Part shown: in pieces, positions 24,837 through 33,177 of the stretch | Layout of the letters: every line of letters starts with the position of its first letter | Numbering within the stretch: position 1 is the stretch's first letter | From: an uncultured Oscillospiraceae bacterium | GTDB taxonomy: Bacteria > Bacillota > Clostridia > Oscillospirales > Oscillospiraceae | Reading direction: 5' to 3' | NCBI GenBank assembly: GCA_934597345.1 | Contig: CAKTRJ010000001.1 | Span: forward strand, 48,660-112,659 | DNA length: 64,000 bases | The notes under the pieces: generated by a model | Seen by the model: the letters and a program-made list of their open reading frames with translations, nothing else | Databases searched by the model: none | What the model was told of the DNA's origin: nothing | Translations under genes and position numbers: made by a program

Positions 24837-24845
24837 AGTATACCA
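24837..24845 (-). promoter_or_regulatory. Extended -10 promoter of the RNA candidate
   Basis: Minus strand TGGTATACT, a TGN-extended -10 element; no good -35 box is seen 17 bp upstream. It points away from DUF1292 and toward the structured RNA. Confidence 0.6.
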
Positions 24846-24884
24846 CGCGGAAGGAAAAAAGAAAAGAGAAATTTGCTATTTTTT

Positions 24885-25175
24885 TCAGGAATCTTCTTCC
24901 TCGTCTGCCAGCAGCTGTTCCATGAACAGGTCATAGACCCGGTCAAGCTCCTCGTCGCTGTCCAGTGTGGACAGCTGCTCCTCGCCGTCCACCATAATGG
25001 ACTTGAGGATCACCAGTCCCAGATCCTCCTCGTCGGCCTCGTCCTCCTCCACAGCGGGGAAGAAGGCCATGTAGGTCTGGCCGTCCAGCTCCAGCGCGTC
25101 GATATACTCCAATTCAAACTCGTTGCCGTCCTCATCGGTCAGGGTGATGAAATTCGGGCCGAAATCTTCGCTCAT
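24885..25175 (-). CDS. DUF1292 domain protein (YrzB-like)
   Basis: A 96-residue, very acidic protein with the DUF1292 pattern: ITLTDEDGNEFELEYIDALELDGQTYMAFFP, then a Glu/Asp-rich segment and LVILKS near the middle. It is common in Firmicutes next to the yrrK/yrzL genes or alone; its role is unknown. A strong AAGGAGGCAAC lies upstream of ATG 25175. Confidence 0.9.
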   Translation of the reverse strand: MSEDFGPNFITLTDEDGNEFELEYIDALELDGQTYMAFFPAVEEDEADEEDLGLVILKSIMVDGEEQLSTLDSDEELDRVYDLFMEQLLADEEEDS

Positions 25176-25365
25176 GAGTGTTGCCTCCTTGTATCATAGG
25201 TAATTGGTATTGTACCCTATCTTCCGCCGAAATGCAAGACGTCCCGACATGAGTTTTTTGTATCAGGATACAGAAAAGCTGCGTGAAAAAGAGAATATGA
25301 AAACAATTTGGTTGATTTTTGGCAGGAAATTGTCAAAAGAAGAGGTTTTTAATATTTGACAGATG

Positions 25366-25374
25366 TGGTACAAT
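25366..25374 (+). promoter_or_regulatory. Possible extended -10 promoter of the PBP1A gene
   Basis: TGGTACAAT, an extended -10 element, lies 106 nt upstream of the PBP start. A TTGACA at 25356-25361 is too close to serve as its -35. The rest of 25176-25480 shows no gene. Confidence 0.45.
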
Positions 25375-25480
25375 ACTAAAATAGCATAAAACTGGGCAAG
25401 TATGTGTACCCGGCGGAAGAGCGAAAACGCCGCGCCGGCCATACATCTGAAATACAACAAAGAAAAGGAGGTGCCCTGTT

Positions 25481-28000
25481 ATGAGTGACAACAAAAAGAA
25501 GCGCAGCGGCCTGTTCGGCCGCCCACAGCAGAGCGCCGGTCACAGACAGGAAGAAACGTATCAGGAGCCGCAGCGTGCGCCGCGTCCGAAAAAGAAGGGA
25601 AAGGCAGGGTTTATCATCGGCACGATCCTGCTGGTGATGGTGCTGACCCTCGCCATCTTCACCGGCATTTTCATGACATGGATCAACACATCCCTGAAGG
25701 GAAAGGTAGAGGTCTATGTGGACGAGCTGGAGACCAAGGTTTCCACGGAGCTGTACTATCTGGACGCCAAGACCGACGAGTGGGTCATGTATCAGACCCT
25801 GTATAGCGACGGCGAGAACCGTATCTGGGTCGACCTTGACAACATCCCCAAGTACATGCAGGATGCCGCCATCGCCATTGAGGACAAGCGCTTTGAAAGC
25901 CATAACGGCGTGGACTTCAGGGGCACGGTGCGCGCTATCCTCAGCACTTTGACGGGCCGGGGCGTGCAGGGCGGTTCCACCATCACCCAGCAGCTCATCA
26001 AGAACGTGACCGGCGACAACGAGAGCACCGTCAAGCGTAAGGTGGTGGAGATATACCGCGCGCTGGAGCTGGAGAAGCGCTATGACAAGGATCAGATCCT
26101 TGAAGCGTATCTGAACCGTATCTGTCTGGGCCAGTCCTGCTACGGCGTAGAGGCTGCGGCCCGCACCTATTTCGGCAAGAGCGTCAGCGAGCTGTCTCTG
26201 GCCCAGTGCGCCAGCCTGATCGGCATTACCAACAACCCCAGCCAGTACGGCCCCTTTGAAGGCGAGTGGAGCCGGGAGGAGAACCGCAAGCGTGAGGTGC
26301 TGATCCTTGACGCCCTGCTGGATCAGGGAAAGATCTCGCAGGAGGAGTATGACGCCGCCAAGGCGGAGGAGGTCGTCTTTACCAACGGTTACAGCAATAC
26401 CGGCAACTACTACGGCGAGGCCGTGGTGGATACCACCGAAGAACCGAAGGAAGAGGCCACGCAGGCAGTGTCCCAGTACAAGGCCCGCAATTCCTATTTC
26501 ACCGACGCGCTGATCGACGATGTGATCGAGGCGCTGATGGATGAGTTCGGCTATGACCACAGTACTGCGGAAAACGCCCTGTTCAGCAAGGGCTATAAGA
26601 TCTACACCACGCAGAATTACGAGTATCAGAAAATCGCCGAGAGCGTGTTCGAGGATCTCAGCAATACCCCCTATACCCGTACCAAGAGCACCGGCGAGAC
26701 GGAGCAGCTGCAGGGCGCCATTACCATCATTGATCCCTATACCGGCTATGTGGTGGCCATGGTGGGCGGCACCGGCCCCAAGACGGCGGATCGCGGCTGG
26801 AACTGGGCTACCTCCGTGCGGCCCTGCGGTTCTGCCGCCAAGCCCATCAGCACCTATGCTCCGGCCTTGGATCAGGGCGTTATCACCGGCGCGTCCACGC
26901 TGGATGACTACCCTGTGCTGGAGCTGAACGACAGCCCCTATCCCAAGAACGACAACGGCCGCTTCCAAGGTCTTGTCACGGTGCGCCGCGCACTGGTGCA
27001 GTCTCTGAATACCTGCGCCGTGCGTGCCAATATGATGCTGGGCACCGGCAATTCCTATAATTTCATGACCGGCCGTCTGGGCTTCACCACCCTGACCCAG
27101 TCCGACAGTGAGCAGGTGGGTGCTATGGCGCTGGGCGGCTATGCCAACGGCGTCACCACCGAGGAAATGGCGGCGGCTTACGGCGCCTTCGTCAACGAGG
27201 GCATCTATACCCGTCCCCGTACCTTCACCCGTGTGGAGGACAGCAACGGCAATGTGATTTTGGAGAATGAGATTCAGTCCAATGTGGCCATGAAGGCCAG
27301 CACCGCCGCGCTGATGAACAGCTTCCTTCATGACGTGGTCAACGGCGGCACCGGCTCCTCCGCCAATTTCAGCGGCATGACGCTGGCCGGTAAGACCGGT
27401 ACCACCAACGATCAGAAGGACCGCTACTTCGTAGGTTACAGCCCCTACTATGTGGGCGCCTGCTGGGTAGGCTACGAGAGCAACAGCCGTGTGTCCTCCG
27501 GCGGCGTCAATCCGGCGGCGGCCCTGTGGAAGCAGGTCATGTCCCGCATCCATGAGGGTCTGGAGAACAAGAGCTTCTTCTCCTGCAGCGATCTGGTGCA
27601 GGTGACGGTCTGCGCCGACAGCGGCATGCTGGCCACCAACCTGTGCGAGGCGGATCCCCGCGGCAGCCGTGTCCGCACGGAATGGGTGGCGGTGGACAAC
27701 CAGCCCCAGGAGATGTGTACCATGCACGACGGCAGCAGCATACTGAATTACCGCCGTGACTACTTCGCCAAATTCCCCGAGGTGGTGGCGGAGGACAGCG
27801 CCTACGTTATGTGGGGCAACGCCATCGGCGGTGACGAGAACTCCGTGCCGCCGGGATGGAACGACGGAACGGTGGACGATGGGACCGCGGACAGCGGCAC
27901 ACCGGGCAGGACGCCGGATGACGGCGGCCTTTCCCCGGATGATCTGCTGGGCGGCCTTGGCGCACTGGCAGACGCCGTGCGGGATCGGCTTGCCGGATAG
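25481..28000 (+). CDS. Class A penicillin-binding protein (PBP1A): glycosyltransferase-transpeptidase
   Basis: An 839-residue bifunctional peptidoglycan synthase. A basic cytoplasmic N-terminus precedes one membrane span (about residues 43-68). The GT51 domain has catalytic Glu134 in AIAIEDKRFESHNG and the QGGSTITQQLIKN motif. The transpeptidase domain has the nucleophile Ser451 in GSAAKP (SxxK), SLN (SxN) and KTG at Lys638. The C-terminal ~80 residues are a Gly/Asp/Thr-rich tail. It polymerises lipid II and cross-links stem peptides at the outer membrane face. AAAGGAGG precedes ATG 25481. Beta-lactams should target Ser451. Confidence 0.95.
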   Translation: MSDNKKKRSGLFGRPQQSAGHRQEETYQEPQRAPRPKKKGKAGFIIGTILLVMVLTLAIFTGIFMTWINTSLKGKVEVYVDELETKVSTELYYLDAKTDEWVMYQTLYSDGENRIWVDLDNIPKYMQDAAIAIEDKRFESHNGVDFRGTVRAILSTLTGRGVQGGSTITQQLIKNVTGDNESTVKRKVVEIYRALELEKRYDKDQILEAYLNRICLGQSCYGVEAAARTYFGKSVSELSLAQCASLIGITNNPSQYGPFEGEWSREENRKREVLILDALLDQGKISQEEYDAAKAEEVVFTNGYSNTGNYYGEAVVDTTEEPKEEATQAVSQYKARNSYFTDALIDDVIEALMDEFGYDHSTAENALFSKGYKIYTTQNYEYQKIAESVFEDLSNTPYTRTKSTGETEQLQGAITIIDPYTGYVVAMVGGTGPKTADRGWNWATSVRPCGSAAKPISTYAPALDQGVITGASTLDDYPVLELNDSPYPKNDNGRFQGLVTVRRALVQSLNTCAVRANMMLGTGNSYNFMTGRLGFTTLTQSDSEQVGAMALGGYANGVTTEEMAAAYGAFVNEGIYTRPRTFTRVEDSNGNVILENEIQSNVAMKASTAALMNSFLHDVVNGGTGSSANFSGMTLAGKTGTTNDQKDRYFVGYSPYYVGACWVGYESNSRVSSGGVNPAAALWKQVMSRIHEGLENKSFFSCSDLVQVTVCADSGMLATNLCEADPRGSRVRTEWVAVDNQPQEMCTMHDGSSILNYRRDYFAKFPEVVAEDSAYVMWGNAIGGDENSVPPGWNDGTVDDGTADSGTPGRTPDDGGLSPDDLLGGLGALADAVRDRLAG

Positions 28001-28083
28001 CAAAGACTTTTATGGTTCAGCGCTCCGCGGCATTTGGCCACAGAGCGCTGAACTTCACAGAGCATGGCGGAAGGAGGGATCAT

Positions 28084-28590
28084 ATGCGCGCACCGCAGAT
28101 CAGCTGCAGCTTTTCCGGTCACCGGCCTGAGAAGCTGCCCTGGGGCGACAACGAGCGGGACGAGCGCTGCCTGACGCTGAAGGCTTCCATCCGCGAGATG
28201 GTGGAGAAGGCCTACGCCGACGGCTATCGCCACTTCATCTGCGGTATGGCCCGCGGCTGTGATACCTACTTCTGCGAAGAGGTGCTGCGCCTGCGTGACC
28301 GGGTGCAGGACATCACCGTGGAGGCGGCCATCCCCTGCCTGAGCCAATGCGACGGCTGGACGCGGGAGCAGCAGGAGCGCTATCGGGATCTGACGGCGCT
28401 GTGCAACTACCGCACGGTGGTGCAGGAGAAGTATGACCCCGGCTGCATGCACCGGCGCAACCGCTATATGGTGGATCACAGCCAGCTGCTGCTGGCTGTC
28501 CACGACGGAAGCACCGGCGGCACACGGTATACCATTGAATACGCGCTGCGGAACCGGAAGGATGTATTGATCCTGCCGGTGCCGCGGTGA
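28084..28590 (+). CDS. SLOG-family protein (DUF1273/YpsA-like)
   Basis: A 168-residue protein starting at ATG 28084 after GGAAGGAGG. It begins with the YpsA-like signature CSFSGHRPEKLPWG and contains CGMARGCDTYFCEEVLRL and DGSTGGTRYTIEYAL. These are the glycine-rich nucleotide or ligand-binding elements of the SLOG Rossmann-like superfamily. Family members are proposed to bind nucleotide-derived ligands; YpsA affects cell division in Bacillus. It follows the PBP1A gene by 83 nt and may be co-transcribed with it. Confidence 0.88.
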   Translation: MRAPQISCSFSGHRPEKLPWGDNERDERCLTLKASIREMVEKAYADGYRHFICGMARGCDTYFCEEVLRLRDRVQDITVEAAIPCLSQCDGWTREQQERYRDLTALCNYRTVVQEKYDPGCMHRRNRYMVDHSQLLLAVHDGSTGGTRYTIEYALRNRKDVLILPVPR

Positions 28591-28610
28591 TCAGAAAAGG
28601 AGACACGATC

Positions 28611-28865
28611 ATGACTTATACGTTTACGCCCCGCGGCGTCTGTTCCCGCCGCATGACGGTGGAACTGGAGGACGGCATCATCAAGGATGTGAAGGTGGAG
28701 GGCGGCTGCAGCGGCAATCTGCAGGGTATTTCCCGTCTGGTGAAGGGCATGAAGGCCACCGACGCCATTGAGCGGATGAAGGGCATTTCCTGCGGCGGCA
28801 AGCCCACGTCCTGTCCCGACCAGCTGGCCAAGGGGCTGGAGGAAGCGCTGAAAAAAGCGGAATAA
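28611..28865 (+). CDS. TSCPD-domain protein (TIGR03905-type)
   Basis: An 84-residue protein from ATG 28611, which follows AAAAGGAG. It contains GVCSRRM, GGCSGNLQG and the TSCPDQLA motif that names the family, with conserved cysteines that probably bind metal. Related domains occur at the C-terminus of class II ribonucleotide reductases. As a stand-alone protein its function is unknown. It lies 20 nt after the SLOG gene, so it probably shares the operon. Confidence 0.9.
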   Translation: MTYTFTPRGVCSRRMTVELEDGIIKDVKVEGGCSGNLQGISRLVKGMKATDAIERMKGISCGGKPTSCPDQLAKGLEEALKKAE

Positions 28866-28867
28866 GC

Positions 28868-28904
28868 AAAAGAGGAATGGCATCTTTGATGTCATTCCTC
28901 TTTT
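28868..28904. terminator. Bidirectional terminator between convergent genes
   Basis: AAAAGAGGAATG...CATTCCTCTTTT with an inner GCATC/GATGT pairing; U-runs in both directions. It overlaps the 3' end of the RluA-family gene. Confidence 0.85.
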
Positions 28905-29551
28905 TCCATATGGAATAATGTCCAGGGATACGCCTCCGGCGGGGGACAGGTCACGTCCACCGGCTTGCCGGTAACAGGGTGGGTGAAGGCCAGATGATAC
29001 GACCACAGCGCGGCGGAGCAGTCCGCCTTGCTGCCGTAGCGGATATCCCCCAGTAAAGGCAGTCCCCGGTGGGAAAACTGCACCCGGATCTGGTGGGTGC
29101 GTCCCGTATGGAGCCGGACCTTCACCAGCGTCAGAGCGTCAGTCTTGTCCAGCACCGTATAGTCCAGCGTGGCCTCCCGGACGCCCTTGCGCATCCGCTG
29201 CACCACATAGCTCTTGTTATGGGCGGCGTCGCGGAACAGGAGATCGGTCAGGGTATCGGCGTCCTTCTCCGGATGGCCACGCAGCACCGCCAGATATTCC
29301 TTGGTGATCTCGCGGGCGGCCACGGCGGCGGTCAGCTTTCCGGTGATCTCCTTGCGGCGGGAGAATACCATCACGCCGCCGGTGACGCGATCCAGCCGGT
29401 GTACGGTGGCGATATAGTCCTTTTCTCCCTGCGTCCGGTAATGCTCCCGCAGCAGCGCCGGCATACAGGCGGCTTTGGGATCGTCCTCTGACAGCACACC
29501 CACCGGCTTTACCGCCACCACCAGGTATTTATCCTCGTAAAGAATGGTCAT
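28892..29551 (-). CDS. RluA-family RNA pseudouridine synthase (short form)
   Basis: A 219-residue pseudouridine synthase lacking an S4 domain. The catalytic motif is HRLDRVTGGVMVFSRR, with the Asp that attacks uridine, and LHTGRTHQIRVQFSHRGLPLLGD is the second family signature. It would isomerise a specific uridine in rRNA or tRNA; the target cannot be told from the sequence. It is 6 nt downstream of the dacF-like gene on the same strand. A longer RluA-type protein is at 53.2 kb. Confidence 0.9.
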   Translation of the reverse strand: MTILYEDKYLVVAVKPVGVLSEDDPKAACMPALLREHYRTQGEKDYIATVHRLDRVTGGVMVFSRRKEITGKLTAAVAAREITKEYLAVLRGHPEKDADTLTDLLFRDAAHNKSYVVQRMRKGVREATLDYTVLDKTDALTLVKVRLHTGRTHQIRVQFSHRGLPLLGDIRYGSKADCSAALWSYHLAFTHPVTGKPVDVTCPPPEAYPWTLFHMEKEE

Positions 29552-29557
29552 AGGCGC

Positions 29558-30925
29558 TTACCGGAAGCGGCGGCCGCGATAGCTGCGGTGGCGCATCCGC
29601 TTGCTGCGGGCACTGCCATAGCGGCGGCGGCGCATGAAGGTCTTGCCGAACAGGAAGATCAGCACCACCAGGATCACCAGTACCACCAGCAGGATCTTGA
29701 CGATGGTGCGGGAGAAGAACTCCTTCAGGGCGTGCTTGACGATGAGGAAGCGGCTGGCGTTTACATCGGCCACCGCCAGCAGGGGGACGGTGGCGTATTC
29801 CACACCGCCATAGCTGAGGGTGATGGAGCCAAGCTCCTGCCCCGCCGTTACCGGCGCGTCCACCACGTCGCTGTTCAGGGTGACGGTGCGCTCAAGGGAT
29901 TCCGGTTCCAGATCGCTGGGCAGCACCGCCTCGGCGGTGTAGGCCGGGTGTACGGCCACCTGCGCGGTCTCCTTGCTGAGGGCCACCGGCACCTCCTGGA
30001 TCATCTCATCCTTTGTCAGCACCGTTTTGGTGGTGAAGTTATCAAAGCCCCAGTCAAACAGGCGGCTGGTCTCGGTAAAGCTGCCTACCTTCGTGTCGCC
30101 GTCCTCGGTTTTCATCAGCTCCGCGCCCAGTACCACGGAGATCAGCTGGCGATCCGCCCGGACGGCGGAGGATACCAGACAATAGCCCGCCGCGTCGGTG
30201 GAGCCGGTCTTGATGCCCTGCGCGCCGCTGTAAAGATATCCGGTGGCCCGCCAGTTGGAGATCAGATAGTTGGTGCTGTGCAGCTCACGGGCCTCGCTCT
30301 TGTTGGTGGCGGGCACATCATAGGCCTTCGTGTTGACGATGGTCATGAATTCATCGTACTTCATGGCCTCTTTGGTGAACAGATAGATATCCCAGGCGGT
30401 GGAATAGTGCTCGTTATCCGGCAGACCGGAGGTGTTGACGAAATGGGTGTTTTCGCAGCCCAGCTCCTGGGCCCGCTGGTTCATGTCCGCCACGAAGGCG
30501 GTGACGCTGCCGCTGACGGCTTCGCCCAGAATGTTGCCTACCTCGTTGGCGGAGACCACCAGCAGACAGTACAGCAGCTGCTCCACCGTCAGCGTCTCGC
30601 CGGCCACGATGTCGGCGGTGCTGGCGTCATCCGGTAATCCCGCCACGCTGTTGGCGCTGGCGGTGATGGGGTCGCTGAGCCGCAGCTCGCCCCGGTCGAT
30701 GGCCTCGAATACCAGCAGCGCCGTCATCACCTTGGTGATACTGGCCGGGTACTGCTTGGTATGGGCGTCCTGATCCAGCAGCACCGTCCCGGTGGTGCCG
30801 TCCACCAGCAGGGCGGAACGGGCCTGGATCTGGATATCCTCCACGCCATAGGCGGTCACGGGAAGAAGCTGGGTCAGCAGCAGGACCAGCAGCAGAAAAA
30901 CGGTGCAAAAACGGCGGAATTTCAT
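29558..30925 (-). CDS. D-alanyl-D-alanine carboxypeptidase (DacF/PBP5-like, peptidase S11)
   Basis: A 455-residue enzyme. The start at 30925 (MKFRRFCTVF) gives a signal peptide ending near residue 26; longer frames lack a ribosome site. Motifs: Ser62-x-x-Lys65 in PASITKVM, SANEVG (SxN) and IKTGST (KTG). A C-terminal PBP5-like domain precedes an unusual C-terminal membrane anchor (TIVKILLVVLVILVVLIFLFG) and a very basic cytoplasmic tail (RRRRYGSARSKRMRHRS). It trims the terminal D-Ala of peptidoglycan stem peptides. It is divergent from the response regulator operon, whose GerMN lipoprotein also suggests envelope control. Confidence 0.93.
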   Translation of the reverse strand: MKFRRFCTVFLLLVLLLTQLLPVTAYGVEDIQIQARSALLVDGTTGTVLLDQDAHTKQYPASITKVMTALLVFEAIDRGELRLSDPITASANSVAGLPDDASTADIVAGETLTVEQLLYCLLVVSANEVGNILGEAVSGSVTAFVADMNQRAQELGCENTHFVNTSGLPDNEHYSTAWDIYLFTKEAMKYDEFMTIVNTKAYDVPATNKSEARELHSTNYLISNWRATGYLYSGAQGIKTGSTDAAGYCLVSSAVRADRQLISVVLGAELMKTEDGDTKVGSFTETSRLFDWGFDNFTTKTVLTKDEMIQEVPVALSKETAQVAVHPAYTAEAVLPSDLEPESLERTVTLNSDVVDAPVTAGQELGSITLSYGGVEYATVPLLAVADVNASRFLIVKHALKEFFSRTIVKILLVVLVILVVLIFLFGKTFMRRRRYGSARSKRMRHRSYRGRRFR

Positions 30926-31094
30926 AATGACTTTTTCTCCATATGTGCTATAATGAGATGAGTAGCGTATGCAAAAACGCGGGACGGCATCGCACCCGCG
31001 GATAGTATCCAACTATTTATTATAAACGAGATATTCCTGCCCGTCAACGGGGAGGGGGCTGGCAATTGTAAACATTTTTTCAGGAGGTGACGCC

Positions 31095-31790
31095 ATGAAG
31101 ATATTGGTGGTGGATGACGAAAAGCTGTTGGTGAAGGGCATCACATTCAATCTGGCCAACGAGGGCTATGAGGTCACGGCCGCCTATGACGGCGAAGCCG
31201 CCGTGGAGCTGGCAAAAAAGGAGAATTTCGATCTGATCATTCTGGATCTGATGATGCCGGTGCTGTCAGGCACCGAGGCCTGCATGAAGATCCGGGAATT
31301 TTCCGACGTGCCCATCATCATGCTGACGGCCCGCAGCGAGGATGCCGACAAGCTGATGGGCTTTGCCTGCGGGGCGGACGATTATGTGACCAAGCCCTTC
31401 AATATTCTGGAGCTGAAGGCCCGCATCCGGGCGCTTCTGAAGCGCAGCGCCGGCCGGACGGAGATGAACCGGACGCTGCTGACGGTGGGCGACCTGAGTC
31501 TGGACACCCAGCAGCGGGTGGCCATCCGGGACGGTAAGACCATCGACCTGACCGCCAAGGAGTACGACCTGCTGGAGCTGCTGATGAAGAATCCCCGGCG
31601 GGTATACAGCCGGGAGAGCCTGATGGATCTGGTGTGGGGCTATTCCTACGCCGGGGATTACCGCACGGTGGACGTCCATGTGCGCCGCCTGCGGGAGAAG
31701 CTGGAGCGCGTACCGGCCGAGCCGGTATATATCATGACCAAGTGGGGAGTGGGTTACTATTTTCAGGGGGAAAACCAGCCTACAATTTAA
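31095..31790 (+). CDS. OmpR/PhoB-family response regulator
   Basis: A 231-residue two-component regulator. The receiver domain (residues 1-115) has acidic pocket DD at 7-8, phospho-acceptor Asp51 in LIILDLMMP, and TKPF near residue 100. The C-terminal winged helix has YSRESLMDLVWGYSYAGDYRTVDVHVRRLREKLE in two conserved blocks. CAGGAGGTGACG precedes the ATG. The sensor kinase overlaps or follows immediately, then a GerMN lipoprotein: the order of actinobacterial mtrA-mtrB-lpqB. Targets are unknown; the adjacent divergent D,D-carboxypeptidase is a candidate. Confidence 0.95.
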   Translation: MKILVVDDEKLLVKGITFNLANEGYEVTAAYDGEAAVELAKKENFDLIILDLMMPVLSGTEACMKIREFSDVPIIMLTARSEDADKLMGFACGADDYVTKPFNILELKARIRALLKRSAGRTEMNRTLLTVGDLSLDTQQRVAIRDGKTIDLTAKEYDLLELLMKNPRRVYSRESLMDLVWGYSYAGDYRTVDVHVRRLREKLERVPAEPVYIMTKWGVGYYFQGENQPTI

Positions 31791-31812
31791 ATTCGGCGTC
31801 AGCTACATTCTG

Positions 31813-33177
31813 GTGATCGCCGCGGTGCTGGTGCTGCTGAACACCTATCCGCTGCTGCAATCTCAGGACATGGTGTTCAAGTCCAAGGAGACCTCCATGA
31901 AAAGCGCCGTGAAGATCATCGAGGCGTCGCTGGGCGGCCTGAAGCAGCTGGACGAGGAGAATGTGACCCGCGCCCTCAGCTCCGTGCGGGAGACGGGCGC
32001 GTCCCGCGTGCTGGTGACCGATACGGCGGGCCGCATCCTGTACGACACCCGCGAGGAAAACGGCGCGGTGGGCCTGTACGCCTTCTATACGGAGATCGTC
32101 CAGGCGCTGGAGGGCAACGACGCCTTTTACAGCTACTACGATTCTACCGCGTTCCTCAGCCGCATGGCCTCGCCGGTGGTATATCACAACCAGATCGTGG
32201 GCGCGGTATACGCCTATGAGTATGATACGGAGCAGGCGGACATTCTGAAAAGCTTCCAGTCCAACCTGATGAAAATCTCCGTGCTGATCGCGCTGGGCGT
32301 TATCCTGCTGTCGATCCTGCTGAGCCGGGTGCTGACTGCCCAGATCACCGATCTGCTGTCGGCCATCCGCAAGGTGCGGGAGGGCGCGTACAGCCACCGC
32401 GCCGCCGTAAAGGGCAGCGACGAGATTGGCCAGATCGCGGCGGAGTTCAACAGCCTGACGGACCGGCTGCAAACTACCGAGGATGCCCGCCGCCGGTTCG
32501 TTTCCGACGCCAGCCACGAGCTGAAAACGCCGCTGGCCGGTATCCGGCTGCTGACGGATTCCATTTTGCAGACCGGCGACATAGACCCCGATACCACCCG
32601 CGAGTTCGTGGGCGACATCGGCCGGGAGGCGGAGCGCCTGACCCGCATCACGGAGAATCTGCTGCGGCTGACGCGGCTGGACAGCGGCGCGGTGCAGCCG
32701 GTGGCGCCGGTGAAGGTGGCCCCGGTATTGGAGCGGGTGGCCCGTATGCTGGCCATTCTGGCCCGGGAGAAGAACGTGACGCTGACCTATGAGGCGGCGG
32801 AGAATACGGTGGCGCTGGCCACGGAGGACGACGTGCACCAGATCCTCTATAACCTGATGGACAACGGCATCAAATACTCCGGCACCGACGGCTTTGTCCA
32901 TGCCGCCGCCCGGGTGGAGGATGACTGGGTGGTAATGACGGTGGAGGATAACGGTATCGGCATCCCGGAGGATGATCTGCCCCATATTTTCGAGCGGTTC
33001 TACCGGGTGGACAAGATGCGTTCACGGGCCATCGGCGGTACGGGACTGGGCCTGTCCATCGTGAAGGATACGGTGGAGAGCCGGGGCGGCCGCATCACCG
33101 CGGCGGCCCGGGAGAGCGGCGGTACGGTGTTCACCGTCCGGCTGCCCCGTGCGCAGGAAGGCGGTGAGACGGAATGA
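31813..33177 (+). CDS. Sensor histidine kinase (HAMP-HisKA-HATPase), start uncertain
   Basis: A membrane kinase. From GTG 31813 it is 454 residues: a first membrane span, a ~125-residue extracytoplasmic sensor, a second span near 152-173, HAMP, HisKA with phospho-His235 in DASHELKTP, and a HATPase with NLMDNGIKYS, DNGIGIPEDD and GTGLGLSIVKD. The GTG cuts into the first span and has no ribosome site. In-frame sequence continues upstream as IFRGKTSLQFKFGVSYIL to an ATT at 31759, which follows GGGGAG inside the regulator gene, so a non-canonical start overlapping the regulator is possible. The stop overlaps the lipoprotein start by 4 nt. Confidence 0.92.
   Translation: MIAAVLVLLNTYPLLQSQDMVFKSKETSMKSAVKIIEASLGGLKQLDEENVTRALSSVRETGASRVLVTDTAGRILYDTREENGAVGLYAFYTEIVQALEGNDAFYSYYDSTAFLSRMASPVVYHNQIVGAVYAYEYDTEQADILKSFQSNLMKISVLIALGVILLSILLSRVLTAQITDLLSAIRKVREGAYSHRAAVKGSDEIGQIAAEFNSLTDRLQTTEDARRRFVSDASHELKTPLAGIRLLTDSILQTGDIDPDTTREFVGDIGREAERLTRITENLLRLTRLDSGAVQPVAPVKVAPVLERVARMLAILAREKNVTLTYEAAENTVALATEDDVHQILYNLMDNGIKYSGTDGFVHAAARVEDDWVVMTVEDNGIGIPEDDLPHIFERFYRVDKMRSRAIGGTGLGLSIVKDTVESRGGRITAAARESGGTVFTVRLPRAQEGGETE

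Noticed and set aside
25376..28003. An 875-codon minus-strand open frame opposite the PBP1A gene
   Set aside because: It has no ribosome site and a repetitive low-complexity product, and the plus strand encodes an unambiguous class A PBP with all motifs.
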